The notes beneath the pieces are model-generated. The model saw nothing but the letters and a program-made list of their open reading frames with translations. It did not search any database and was not told the origin of the DNA. Of a DNA stretch of 64,000 bases, positions 42,387 through 51,390 are shown piece after piece. Within the stretch, counting starts at the first letter, position 1, and each line of letters begins with the position of its first letter. The translations under genes were made by a program, and so were the position numbers. Source of the DNA: Bacteroidales bacterium UBA5507 (GTDB lineage: Bacteria > Bacteroidota > Bacteroidia > Bacteroidales > Lentimicrobiaceae); the NCBI GenBank assembly GCA_002426195.1, contig DIOT01000041.1, forward strand, positions 70,578-134,577, read 5' to 3'.

Positions 42387-44345
42387 TTATTTAACAATCA
42401 TTTTACGGGTTACACGGCTGTCATCAACTTTAACAGAGTATGTATAAATACCTGCTTTTAAGTTTTTACCATCAATAGTAAGTTCGTGTGAACCGGCATT
42501 TAATGTAGCTACCGGAACTTCATAAACTCTTTGTCCTACCATGTTAAATACTTCAAGACCAACATTAGCAGCTTTTTCTATACTAACTTTTACAGTAGAT
42601 GTTCCATTGAAAGGATTTGGGAAATTCTGTGAAACTGAAGCATTGTTAATAACAGAACTGCCTGCACTTTCAATTGTGAATTCAGGATCAGTAAAGATAA
42701 AGCCTTTGACATATTTATAAATAACAGGAGCAGTAGGATCATTAATATTCATATCCTGATATGCAAAAGGAATTTCGTAACTGCCTGCAGCAGGTTCAAA
42801 AGCGTAGTATGAAGCTGTTCCCATGAAAGCAGCATACCATGCATCTGTGAGATAGGTAACATTAACAACTTCAGTGTACATATTGCTGGCAACATCCCAT
42901 CCTACACAATAAATATCAGGCTGACTGTTATCTTCAAGACCTTCAAAATCACTGTCAAGCCATGAGAAGAACATTTTAGTACCATCAAAAGTAGTTGTAA
43001 TTTGTGAACGATTATCTTCGCTGATTGCATCGTCACCAGCTCCCCATTCTCCACGGAAAGTAATCAAGTTTTCACCTAACTTCTGTGCGTACCAGTTCTG
43101 GCCCTGATCAAGAGAGAAGATGTTATATGAAGCGAATAATCCGCTTGAAGATCCAATTGAATATGTTGTGCCGGGATAGATTCCTATAACAACTGAAATT
43201 ACAGGATTGCCATTAGCATCAACAGCAAGATCATGAGTGAAAGCTGTAGTGTAAATGATCTCATCACGCTCAGGTAGTGGTTCTACAAAAACCTCAGCAA
43301 TTTGTTCATCAGTCAAAAGACCATATACAACACCATTTAAACCTTCAGGTCCACCTAAAGGAACAACAATAGGTTCTTCATCCCATGTAATACCACCGTC
43401 GGTAGTTTTATAGAGAATTGGGTAATAGCTTGCGCCTGTAGCAAACTCATCACCTTCATTGTCACCTAAGATTGAAATATAACCTATTTGGCCATCAGGA
43501 GCAAAAGCGATTCTTGTATCAGCATAAGAAGCAGTATCGGGAATATGGTGCATAGGTGCCCAGAAAGCATCTTGTTCATATTCATAAGTTCCCAGTTCTG
43601 AATTAAATATACCACGTGTAATTACTATAGTATCAGTATAGTTTGGAGTCAAACCATCAACCAAAGCAGGTTCTACAACGAATACGTCACCTGTAACAGG
43701 ATTGATTGTCATTGCATCAGGAACATTTTGCCTGATAGGAGGTTCTGAAGGCCAACCATCTTGAGTTAAACCGGTTCCATCAAATTTTAAAGTAGAAACT
43801 CCATATCCACCCCAGCTACCTGCTCCGGCATTACTTCCGTCAAGTGTGGGCCATAAACCTGTCATATAGGCATTTGCAGCTGTAGTGTTACCCTGAGGAT
43901 TGTAAATCACACCTTGTGGATACCTGGCATTAGCTGTACCTGTAACAGTTGGATTGAAGACTTGCTGATTAACTTCCCATGTGGTACCACCATCTGTAGA
44001 ATAATCAACAGCAATATAGCCCGAACCCGGGGTAGTATTCATTCTGTGGAAGAAAGCAACAGAGTTAATGTTGGGATCTGCCCATAGAACTGTACGACCT
44101 CCGTTATACAAGCCATATGTATTAGCTGCACCACCTAATGTAACAATTGAAACTTCTGTTGTCCCCTTAGCTTCAGGTTTTACAAAATTAACTTGTGTTG
44201 GAGAGGTGCATAGGTCGGCATCGTCAGCATTTTGAATTTGCAAAGAAACCGAAGGCAAATTTGCTTTGACCTTTCCCGGACTTTTTTGCGCCATCACTGT
44301 GATGCTTAAACCCAGTGCTACGGTTAAAAGTAAAGTTGTTTTCAT
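42387..44345 (-). CDS. Secreted Asp-box protein with T9SS type A sorting domain (tandem copy 2)
   Basis: The start is taken at ATG 44345 so that the product begins MKTTLLLTVALGLSITVMAQ, matching copy 1; ATG 44369 would add eight residues ahead of the signal peptide. The 652-residue product has the same layout: signal peptide, Asp-box region (YSTDGGTTW, YKTTDGGITW, FSLDQGQNW) and a type A T9SS domain with NFPNPFNG, VFNMVGQRV and RKMIVK. Compared with copy 1, the first third differs at roughly one residue in five and the rest at only about one in twenty. The 5' flanks and 3' hairpins of the two copies are also alike, so the whole unit was duplicated. Confidence 0.85.
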   Translation of the reverse strand: MKTTLLLTVALGLSITVMAQKSPGKVKANLPSVSLQIQNADDADLCTSPTQVNFVKPEAKGTTEVSIVTLGGAANTYGLYNGGRTVLWADPNINSVAFFHRMNTTPGSGYIAVDYSTDGGTTWEVNQQVFNPTVTGTANARYPQGVIYNPQGNTTAANAYMTGLWPTLDGSNAGAGSWGGYGVSTLKFDGTGLTQDGWPSEPPIRQNVPDAMTINPVTGDVFVVEPALVDGLTPNYTDTIVITRGIFNSELGTYEYEQDAFWAPMHHIPDTASYADTRIAFAPDGQIGYISILGDNEGDEFATGASYYPILYKTTDGGITWDEEPIVVPLGGPEGLNGVVYGLLTDEQIAEVFVEPLPERDEIIYTTAFTHDLAVDANGNPVISVVIGIYPGTTYSIGSSSGLFASYNIFSLDQGQNWYAQKLGENLITFRGEWGAGDDAISEDNRSQITTTFDGTKMFFSWLDSDFEGLEDNSQPDIYCVGWDVASNMYTEVVNVTYLTDAWYAAFMGTASYYAFEPAAGSYEIPFAYQDMNINDPTAPVIYKYVKGFIFTDPEFTIESAGSSVINNASVSQNFPNPFNGTSTVKVSIEKAANVGLEVFNMVGQRVYEVPVATLNAGSHELTIDGKNLKAGIYTYSVKVDDSRVTRKMIVK

Positions 44346-44369
44346 TTTTGATTTAATTAAGTGAAACAT

Positions 44370-44687
44370 TATTGTTGAAATTTGGTAATTGTCTGATCAA
44401 ATGGGTCTTAAATCTAAACGTTGTGCTCTCTTAATTGTTTCTCTATAAAATGGTTTTGTATATGCGCATTCTGCAAATTTATAAAAAAAGCGATTGACTC
44501 TTATTTTTCTTTCAATTTCCTTCAATAAATATTTTCTGATGTTTTTTTCGGACAATTAATTCAAGTCTTGACTAAAGTGTGAGCATAGCTTACACAGTTA
44601 AATTCAAAATGCCAGGGGGTAAGCATGGCTCAAGTCCCTGACATTTTGAACTAGTTTCTTGAATCTTCTAGTAATTACCCATGTCAC
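44370..44687. other. Intergenic region with inverted repeat
   Basis: No gene is seen. The right part holds the long inverted repeat at 44603-44650. The left end (to about 44400) resembles the leader of the other tandem T9SS gene (GTGAAACATTATT and GTCTGAT strings). Confidence 0.5.
44603..44650. repeat. Imperfect long inverted repeat
   Basis: TTCAAAATG-C-CAGGG (44603-44617) and CCCTG-A-CATTTTGAA (44636-44650) are arms of a 15-bp stem with one mismatch and an 18-base loop. It lies after the 132-residue gene on the minus strand. There is no T run, so an ordinary terminator is not clear. Confidence 0.6.
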
Positions 44688-45086
44688 TTAAATTTCGTCC
44701 CTAACTAGAAAAACTGATGGACCACCTGTTGGAGGATTCCAACCAATTCCGTTTAATTCAATGCAAGAGCCTAATTGTTGGGCGTTTACATTATATAGTC
44801 TCATTGTAGCGCAAGCGGTCCCAACAAAATGAGGATCATAAAAACCAAAATAATAAACAGTTTGGCCATAGACAAAATTTTGCGTATCAGTATTTCCATC
44901 TTGTGTCCTTACTGTAATCGTACCATAAGTAAATGGTGTAGCATAACTCATTCCGTAGAAAGTAAGCTTAAGTACTCCCCCAGGCTCTTTCTCGCCTGCT
45001 TTTGTTCCATAAGGTATTAATACCAGTCCAATGAGTAGAACAAATCCAAAACCTAAAATTAGGTTTAAAATACTTCTTTTATTCAT
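44688..45086 (-). CDS. Small secreted or membrane-anchored protein of unknown function
   Basis: The 132-residue protein starts with a basic segment and a hydrophobic stretch (ILNLILGFGFVLLIGLVLIPYG, about residues 7-28), so it is exported or anchored. The rest is rich in Gly, Thr, Tyr and Phe with probable beta strands (LKLTFYGMSYATPFTYGTITVRTQDG, VYYFGFYDPHFVG), plus two cysteines (ACATM and GSCIELNG) that could pair. No family is recognised. It has its own TATATTTG -7 box and sits between the tandem T9SS genes and the convergent T9SS pair. It could be a surface or matrix component, but that is only a guess. Confidence 0.6.
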   Translation of the reverse strand: MNKRSILNLILGFGFVLLIGLVLIPYGTKAGEKEPGGVLKLTFYGMSYATPFTYGTITVRTQDGNTDTQNFVYGQTVYYFGFYDPHFVGTACATMRLYNVNAQQLGSCIELNGIGWNPPTGGPSVFLVRDEI

Positions 45087-45116
45087 GATAATTTGAGTTT
45101 TGTGTTAAACAATATC

Positions 45117-45124
45117 CAAATATA
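45117..45124 (-). promoter_or_regulatory. Bacteroidota -7 box for the small secreted protein
   Basis: CAAATATA on the plus strand is TATATTTG on the minus strand, an exact match 30 bp before the start at 45086. Confidence 0.45.
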
Positions 45125-45359
45125 GCAAAAAAAATAAAATATTTGATTGAGACGGAAAATAATTTTATAAATATAAATCTTTTAATTTTCACTCAATCTG
45201 CTGAAAACTGAAGTATAATGTGCCCATTGTCCCTTTCATTATTTCTATTTAGCATGTTGGTTCGAAATAATAAAACAAAAAGTGTTCTGTAGCAGTTGTT
45301 TTTAAGATTTTCATATATTAGCATCGAAATTTATTAATGTAATCCAAATCTTAAAAATT

Positions 45360-47246
45360 ATGAGAAAACTACTACTATTGTTTGTAGCTGTTACGCTATG
45401 CATGGGGGTGTCAGCTCAAATGCAACGAATTAAAGCACCTGCAAAAGCTTTAAAACTTGCAGTTGAGCAGAAGACAGCAATTATTGAGACCAATAATTTA
45501 CTTCAAACTGTTAATCCTTATGTAACAAGAGGTTCAGTGCCACAAAATGAACTAGAAATTGGTGCAACTGTCTATGATCTTCAATCTAACGTTGCCACTC
45601 CATCAAACAGGATGGAAATATTCGAAGATGGTACCATTGGAGCAACATGGACTTATGGTACCGGATCTCCGGACTACATTAACAGAGGTACTGGTTACAA
45701 TTACTTCAATGGATCAAGTTGGGGTCCTATGCCAACCAGCAGAGTGGAAGCTGCAAAGGCTGGCTGGCCTGCTTATACAAAATGCGGACCAACAGGTGAG
45801 TGCTTTGTTTCTCACATTTCAGCAACTGTTCCCTTGAATTTTTTAAGAAGAGAAGTTAAGGGTACCGGAGACTGGATAGTTGGTACTATAGCTGCTCCCG
45901 CAGGTGCTCCTGTAGGTTTGTTATGGCCCAGATTAATCTCCAGTGGTCCTAATAATGAATTCCTTCATTTGTTTGCTTTAACAGCACCATCCGGAAATGG
46001 TGGTGCCGTTTATAATGGACAGGATGGTGCAATAGTATATATCCGCTCAACCGATGCAGGTTTAACCTGGGAAGAACCTATAGTCCTTGAAGGAATGGGT
46101 GCTGACTACTATATTAATTTCGCTGGAGATTCATACTCACTCAGTGCCACAGGTAATAATGTAGCGTTAACAATTTCTGATAACTGGCTGGACTTATTTG
46201 TAATGAAATCAACCGACAATGGTGAGAACTGGGAAAAAATAGTCGTATGGGAACATCCTATTCCTTTCTGGAACAATGTTCCTTCAATCGATACTATCTA
46301 TTGCCCCGACGGTTCTGCTCATGCTGTGTTTGATCATTCAGGCAAATTGCATATGACTTTTGGAGTAAACCGTGGTCTGTTTGAAGAAGGAGATGAATTG
46401 CCAAGTTGGTTCCCATTTGTTGATGGTATTGCTTACTGGAATGAAGATAAACCTACCTGGGTAGGTGGAGACCAGGTTAATGTACTCAATCCTGACCTAT
46501 TATATGAAAATGGCGATTTAATTGCATTTATGATTGATATTAACGGAAACGGAGATCTTGATTTTATTGGGTTTGAAACATTTAATATTGGGAAATACTA
46601 TGTTTCTGCTAGTGGAATGCCATATCTGACAATCGATCAATATGATGATTTATACGTCGTTTATTCTTCAGTTACTGAAGGTTATGACGATGGTTTACAG
46701 CAATACAGGCACTTATGGTGGGTTTATTCATCGGATGGCGGAGAAACATGGAGTGATCCTGAACATCTTTCAGATAATATACTTCATATGTTGGATGAGT
46801 GCGTTTTCCCATCAGGAGCAAGAGAAGATGGAAATTACAGAGAGTTTATTCCCATCACTTATCAGGCAGATGCTCAGCCGGGGTTAAGCGTACGTGGTGA
46901 TGAAGACCAACCGTCCGAGAACTTGATATATTATACGGCAATACAGAAACCTAATGTAGGAATTGATGATTTACAATATGATTCAAAACCAATAGAGATT
47001 TCGGTATATCCAAATCCTGTTTCAAGCAGAGAAGCTAAACTTGATATTATTTTGAGTAATAAATCAAATGTGTCATTGGAATTATATTCAATTACTGGTC
47101 AAAAAGTTACAGAGACATCCTATGGAGTTCGTCAACCTGGTGTTTCAACTGTAATGTTAGACATATCAAGATTAAATGCAGGAGTTTATTTTGTAAAAGT
47201 TAAAGCTGGTGAGCAAACCAAAACCACTAAAATAAATGTATTGTAA
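45360..47246 (+). CDS. Secreted Asp-box/BNR protein with T9SS type A sorting domain
   Basis: The 628-residue protein has a signal peptide (MRKLLLLFVAVTLCMGVSAQ), a large region with Asp-box motifs (RSTDAGLTW, KSTDNGENW, YSSDGGETW) as in BNR beta-propellers, and a T9SS type A C-terminal domain (about 550-628: ISVYPNPVSSREAKLDI...LYSITGQKVTE...NAGVYFVKVKAGEQ). It is about half identical by eye to the convergent gene at 47333-49201. Sialidase-type BNR proteins cleave sialic acids, but no catalytic set is recognised here. The protein is probably released or surface-attached. A TATATTAG box near 45314 is one base off the -7 consensus. Confidence 0.83.
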   Translation: MRKLLLLFVAVTLCMGVSAQMQRIKAPAKALKLAVEQKTAIIETNNLLQTVNPYVTRGSVPQNELEIGATVYDLQSNVATPSNRMEIFEDGTIGATWTYGTGSPDYINRGTGYNYFNGSSWGPMPTSRVEAAKAGWPAYTKCGPTGECFVSHISATVPLNFLRREVKGTGDWIVGTIAAPAGAPVGLLWPRLISSGPNNEFLHLFALTAPSGNGGAVYNGQDGAIVYIRSTDAGLTWEEPIVLEGMGADYYINFAGDSYSLSATGNNVALTISDNWLDLFVMKSTDNGENWEKIVVWEHPIPFWNNVPSIDTIYCPDGSAHAVFDHSGKLHMTFGVNRGLFEEGDELPSWFPFVDGIAYWNEDKPTWVGGDQVNVLNPDLLYENGDLIAFMIDINGNGDLDFIGFETFNIGKYYVSASGMPYLTIDQYDDLYVVYSSVTEGYDDGLQQYRHLWWVYSSDGGETWSDPEHLSDNILHMLDECVFPSGAREDGNYREFIPITYQADAQPGLSVRGDEDQPSENLIYYTAIQKPNVGIDDLQYDSKPIEISVYPNPVSSREAKLDIILSNKSNVSLELYSITGQKVTETSYGVRQPGVSTVMLDISRLNAGVYFVKVKAGEQTKTTKINVL

Positions 47247-47262
47247 AAGTTTTAGATAATGT

Positions 47263-47300
47263 AAAAAAAGGTTGGCAACTCAATGCCAACCTTTTTTTTT
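47263..47300. terminator. Bidirectional terminator between the convergent T9SS pair
   Basis: AAAGGTTGGCA and TGCCAACCTTT form a stem with a six-base loop and flanking A and T runs. Confidence 0.92.
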
Positions 47301-47332
47301 ATGTACATGTTAGGTTAAAAACCAATATCTGA

Positions 47333-49201
47333 TTATTTTATTATCATTTTATTGGAAACGCTGCTTCCATTGACAGTTACGGTGTAAGTGTAAATGCCTT
47401 TTGATAATGAAGAGCCATCAATCTCAAGCATACTTGATCCGGCATTGTATGTTTTAGATGGAATTGAATAAACCTGACGACCAACCATGTCAAACACCTT
47501 CAAATCTACGTTTGAAACCTTTTGCAGGGAAACTTTCACAGCGGTAGTGCCATTGAATGGATTTGGATAATTCTGTTCAACAGAGAAATCACTGACTTCA
47601 ATATCTTTTGTACCTACGTTAACTACGTCTGCCTTGTCGAACTCTGAGTAGTAATAAAGATTTTCTGCAGGAGAATCTTCATCACCTCTTAATGCGAGAC
47701 CCGGCTCATTGTCCAACTGGTAAATAAAGTGAACTCTGTCTTCAGATGTTCTGTTTGCAATTGTTGGAAATACGCATTCATCAAGCATGTGAAGAATGTC
47801 AGAATTTAAATCGACAAAGTCACCCCAGGTTTGACCACCATCGCCTGAGCCACGAGCCCAGATGTGTCTGTATTGCTGTGTGCCATTATCAAAACCTTCT
47901 GTTATACTGGTATAAATTACATAAATATAGCCATTTTCATCAATAGTAATCTGAGGCATACTTGAAGCTCCAACGGAATAGTCACCGATATTAGCTGTCT
48001 CATATCCTATAAGATCTAACTCGCCATTCTCATTAATATCCTGCATCCAACCTATAAGATTACCACTTTCATATAATGCGTCAGGATCAAGGGCATTAAG
48101 TTGATCACCATTGGTCCATACCGGCATGTCCTCATTCCAGTAAGCAACACCATCAACAAATGGATACCAGCTTGGCAGTTCACTTCCTTCTTCGAAAATT
48201 GATCGGCTGATTCCGAACACTGCATGAAGCTTACCATTATTATCAAAAGTTATATGTGCTGCTCCATCAGGGCAATAAAAAGTGTCGGCCGGAGTTGGAT
48301 TATTAATATCCCACATTGGATAAGGATGTTCCCAAATAACTGTTTTTTCCCAGTTTTCACCATTATCAGTCGATTTCATTATAAAAAGATCGTGCCACTG
48401 ATCGGCTACAATGAACGCTAAATTATTGTCTTTAGGATCAGCCCAGGCATATGTATCTCCACTGAATTCTATATAATCTTCTGACCCCATCCCGGGTAGA
48501 ATGCTGTGTTGAATGTCCCATGTAGCACCACCATCCTGAGAACGGTAATATAATACGGCACGGTTCTGACCCTCATAGGCAACCCATGTACTTGCCAGCA
48601 TATGAATATTTTCATTGTTATCACCGGTGCTAACAATTCGTGGCCATGAAATATCTACGGCACCTGCAGGTCCGGGAAGGATATATTGTGTCCAATCTCC
48701 GGTTGCACGCTCAGGTCTTCTATTTACGATAAAACCTTGTGCATCATGGTGAGAAACAATAATTTCACCATCGTATTGAGGTGCATAAGAAGGCCAGCCG
48801 GCACGTACTGTTTCTATGCGTGTAGTAGGAGCAGGTAACCAGTCGGTTCCGTTGTAATAATTATATCCTGTACCACGATCACTATAACTATTTGAAGTAC
48901 CTAGTCCCCTGGTCCATGCAGCAGCCATGTGTCCATCTTCATACCTGTAAAATCGGTTTGAAGTAGAAGCATTTGATTGTAGATCGTAAATAGTGTTACC
49001 TAATTCAACTTCAGAAATTGCTTTACCTGAGCTAACATAATAGTTTATTGTTTGCTCCAGTGAGTTGTAGTTCCCTTCCTTTACATTTTTTGAATCGGGA
49101 ACTGCTTGATTTCTCCAGTTGGATGGAATCCTAACCGGATTTTGAGCACTAAGGAATAGCCCAACTGTCAGTAACACAGATAGTAAGTAAATTTTTTTCA
49201 T
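47333..49201 (-). CDS. Secreted Asp-box/BNR protein with T9SS type A sorting domain
   Basis: The 622-residue protein has a signal peptide (1-19, MKKIYLLSVLLTVGLFLSAQ), Asp-box motifs (RSQDGGATW, KSTDNGENW, GSGDGGQTW) in a beta-propeller-like body, and a type A T9SS domain (about 535-622: SVEQNYPNPFNGTTAVKV...VFDMVGRQVYSI...GIYTYTVTVNGSSVSNKMIIK). Shared strings with the 45360-47246 product include IYDLQSN, RGTGYNY, KSTDNGENWEK, WEHP and DILHMLDECVFP, showing common descent. It faces that gene across a terminator. Upstream are a TACATTTG -7 box and 11-bp tandem repeats. Function unknown. Confidence 0.83.
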   Translation of the reverse strand: MKKIYLLSVLLTVGLFLSAQNPVRIPSNWRNQAVPDSKNVKEGNYNSLEQTINYYVSSGKAISEVELGNTIYDLQSNASTSNRFYRYEDGHMAAAWTRGLGTSNSYSDRGTGYNYYNGTDWLPAPTTRIETVRAGWPSYAPQYDGEIIVSHHDAQGFIVNRRPERATGDWTQYILPGPAGAVDISWPRIVSTGDNNENIHMLASTWVAYEGQNRAVLYYRSQDGGATWDIQHSILPGMGSEDYIEFSGDTYAWADPKDNNLAFIVADQWHDLFIMKSTDNGENWEKTVIWEHPYPMWDINNPTPADTFYCPDGAAHITFDNNGKLHAVFGISRSIFEEGSELPSWYPFVDGVAYWNEDMPVWTNGDQLNALDPDALYESGNLIGWMQDINENGELDLIGYETANIGDYSVGASSMPQITIDENGYIYVIYTSITEGFDNGTQQYRHIWARGSGDGGQTWGDFVDLNSDILHMLDECVFPTIANRTSEDRVHFIYQLDNEPGLALRGDEDSPAENLYYYSEFDKADVVNVGTKDIEVSDFSVEQNYPNPFNGTTAVKVSLQKVSNVDLKVFDMVGRQVYSIPSKTYNAGSSMLEIDGSSLSKGIYTYTVTVNGSSVSNKMIIK

Positions 49202-49235
49202 AAGGTATTTGTTTGAAAAGTTTGTTTTGATTCTT

Positions 49236-49243
49236 CAAATGTA
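49236..49243 (-). promoter_or_regulatory. Bacteroidota -7 box for the T9SS gene at 47333-49201
   Basis: CAAATGTA on the plus strand is TACATTTG on the minus strand, an exact match 34 bp before the start at 49201. Confidence 0.5.
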
Positions 49244-49369
49244 CTAATTTTTGAATAGAATTAAAATGTAGTTAAAACTGATTGCTACTTTAATATATTT
49301 AAACCGGATGTAAAATCACGTATTGCTTAAAGTTAAGTTAATAAACACATACCAAAGCAGTAATTATAC

Positions 49370-49413
49370 CGTAAGTTTTTCGTAAGTTAACCGTAAGCTA
49401 ACCCTAAGTATAA
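49370..49413. repeat. Four tandem 11-bp repeats
   Basis: CGTAAGTTTTT, CGTAAGTTAAC, CGTAAGCTAAC and CCTAAGTATAA follow one another without gaps, sharing the core (C/G)TAAG. The 11-bp period is about one helical turn. They lie upstream of the T9SS gene at 47333-49201 and after the M23 gene, which may make them an operator array. Confidence 0.6.
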
Positions 49414-49470
49414 GTCCATTTTATCTTCTTTCAGTGCTTAACATTTACTCCGGATGATAAACAAAAAAAA

Positions 49471-49494
49471 GAGGCCCTTGTCGTTAAGGGCCTC
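49471..49494 (-). terminator. Terminator of the iorA-iorB-M23 operon
   Basis: GAGGCCCTT and AAGGGCCTC form a stem with a six-base loop, followed on the minus strand by eight T residues. Confidence 0.92.
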
Positions 49495-49517
49495 CGTAAA
49501 TGTTGAATTTGTTTTTC

Positions 49518-50795
49518 TTAAATTGGCATAACTGATGCCTTTACCGGCATGTTTAGTGAATCGAGTTTGCGGTTCATCTCAAGTCTCACTCTTGTATAGT
49601 CTTCCAAAAGTTCCTTCTTTACAGGCAGTGAGGGTGGCGATTCTACCTTTAAAGGATCCACCGGAGTCCCGTTCTTGTAAAACCTGAAATCGAGATGTGG
49701 TCCGGTCGACAATCCTGAACTTCCAACATATCCAATCACCTGACCTTGTTGTACTCTTGCTCCAGAACGAATTCCTTTTGCATATCCTGATAAATGCAGG
49801 TAAGCTGTTGAGTAGGTTGAATTGTGTCGGATTTTAACCATTCGTCCTGCACCTCCGGCATACCTTACATCGGTTACTGTTCCGGCGCCGATTGAGTGGA
49901 CGGGCGTGCCTTTGGGAGCAGCATAATCAACACCATGATGTGGACGACGAATTCGTAAAACCGGATGCAAACGGCTGTTGGAGAACTTAGAACTTATCCT
50001 TGAAAACTTAAGAGGTGCTTTTAAAAATGCTCTTCGTAAGCTTTGTCCTTTTTCATCAAAGTAATCGGCAGTACCATCCTGCACATACCTGAATGCATAC
50101 TGATCTTTACCGGCATGTTTAAACCTTGCTGAAAGTATATTGCCAAGGCCAATTGGCTCGCCATCCACAGATAGTTCTTCGTACAAAGCTGTGAAATTAT
50201 CACCCTTCTGTATTGCATAGAAGTCAATAGTCCAGGCAAAAATCTCGCTTAATGCAATGGTAAGATTGGGATTGGCTTTCATTTCAGCCATAGTATTCCA
50301 AAGTGAAGAGGTAATTGTTCCACTGGCAGTCTTAATTTTAACTTGTATTTCTTTTTCACCGGCATGTACATGAAGTGAATCACCGGCTTCAAAAATTACA
50401 TATTGAGTAGGACTGCTTTCGTAAATAAAATAATGCATTCTCGGCAGAGAATCATTAGTTAATAGTACGGTGTACTTATTACCGTGTCTTATTTTCCTTA
50501 CATCAAAAATACCTGCTGCTTTCTGAACAAGTTGCTCAATTGTTCCCATGCTCAGATTATACTGAAGCAGAATGTTGGATAGATTCTCATTGGGCTTCAC
50601 TTCGTCCTTTATAACCTGGAATGAATCAACAACTATCCCATATTCAATTCTTGGTTCAGGAATGTATTTGTTGTCAGCTTCAGGTTCCCGGTCAAGCCCT
50701 GTTAAATACCAATCCAGTGAAAAAACACTTAAAATCAGAGCAACTACAATAATAACAAAGGCAACAATATTCTTTCTGGTCAAGTATTTTCTCAT
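49518..50795 (-). CDS. M23-family (LytM) cell-wall endopeptidase homologue
   Basis: The 425-residue protein has an N-terminal membrane anchor (IVAFVIIVVALILSVFSLDWYL, residues 10-31), a middle region with OapA/LysM-like features (ENLSNILLQYNLSMGTIEQLV) and a C-terminal M23 domain (about 270-400). The HxxxD motif is seen as His286-His-Gly-Val-Asp290. The second motif reads HLDF (His367-Asp369), where most LytM enzymes have HLHF, so one zinc-ligand His is Asp. Such proteins cut peptidoglycan cross-bridges. The ATG overlaps the iorB stop by one base, so it is translated with iorAB, although no functional link is known. Confidence 0.9.
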   Translation of the reverse strand: MRKYLTRKNIVAFVIIVVALILSVFSLDWYLTGLDREPEADNKYIPEPRIEYGIVVDSFQVIKDEVKPNENLSNILLQYNLSMGTIEQLVQKAAGIFDVRKIRHGNKYTVLLTNDSLPRMHYFIYESSPTQYVIFEAGDSLHVHAGEKEIQVKIKTASGTITSSLWNTMAEMKANPNLTIALSEIFAWTIDFYAIQKGDNFTALYEELSVDGEPIGLGNILSARFKHAGKDQYAFRYVQDGTADYFDEKGQSLRRAFLKAPLKFSRISSKFSNSRLHPVLRIRRPHHGVDYAAPKGTPVHSIGAGTVTDVRYAGGAGRMVKIRHNSTYSTAYLHLSGYAKGIRSGARVQQGQVIGYVGSSGLSTGPHLDFRFYKNGTPVDPLKVESPPSLPVKKELLEDYTRVRLEMNRKLDSLNMPVKASVMPI

Positions 50796-51385
50796 CAGGC
50801 AGTCTGAAGTTTTTTTGTGGCCGTTTCGAAACCAGCTTTTAACGCACTAAGATTAATATCTACGACTTCTTCACCCTTCCGGCCGAAAATGTCTCTTATA
50901 GCCTGTTGGATATCTTCATATGGAATGCCCAGGAAAGGACAAGCTGCACCAAGTATTACCACATTGGCTGATTTCGGAGCACCGAGTTCTTTGGCTATTT
51001 CATCAGCATCAAGTGCGATGTGATTATTGAGCGATTCAATTTCAGCCATCAGGTTATCCATTTCAGGATAGTTGTTGATGTTGATGAACGGCTTGGTGTT
51101 TGTTATCAACCATCCTGCAGGCGATAGCATAGGCAAGTACCTTAATGACTCCATGGGTTCAACCGAAATAATCATATCGGCTTTACCAACCGGAATTAAA
51201 TCAGAGGCTATTTCCTTATCAGAAATGCGGAGGTTTGATTGAACATCTCCACCTCTTTGGCTCATTCCGTGTACTTCGGCCTGCTTCAGAAAAAGCCCGG
51301 CCTTAAGCGCTGCTGTTCCTATTATTGCTGCAATAGAGAGTATTCCCTGTCCACCGACTCCTGCCAGAATTATATCTTTTTTCAT
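50795..51385 (-). CDS. iorB: Indolepyruvate:ferredoxin oxidoreductase, beta subunit
   Basis: The 196-residue protein has the gamma-type domain of 2-oxoacid oxidoreductases, beginning KKDIILAGVGGQGILSIAAIIGTAALKAGL, then EVHGMSQRGGDVQSNLRI and MIISVEPMESLRYLPML. With IorA it converts aryl 2-oxoacids, formed by transamination of aromatic amino acids, to aryl-acyl-CoA, passing electrons to ferredoxin. It starts 5 bp after iorA and overlaps the M23 gene by one base. Length and motifs are normal. Confidence 0.95.
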   Translation of the reverse strand: MKKDIILAGVGGQGILSIAAIIGTAALKAGLFLKQAEVHGMSQRGGDVQSNLRISDKEIASDLIPVGKADMIISVEPMESLRYLPMLSPAGWLITNTKPFININNYPEMDNLMAEIESLNNHIALDADEIAKELGAPKSANVVILGAACPFLGIPYEDIQQAIRDIFGRKGEEVVDINLSALKAGFETATKKLQTA

Positions 51386-51390
51386 GTTTT

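Noticed and set aside
45117..45145. Inverted repeat CAAATAT...ATATTTG upstream of the small secreted gene
   Set aside because: It is very AT-rich and overlaps the -7 box; symmetry of this kind is expected by chance in such DNA.
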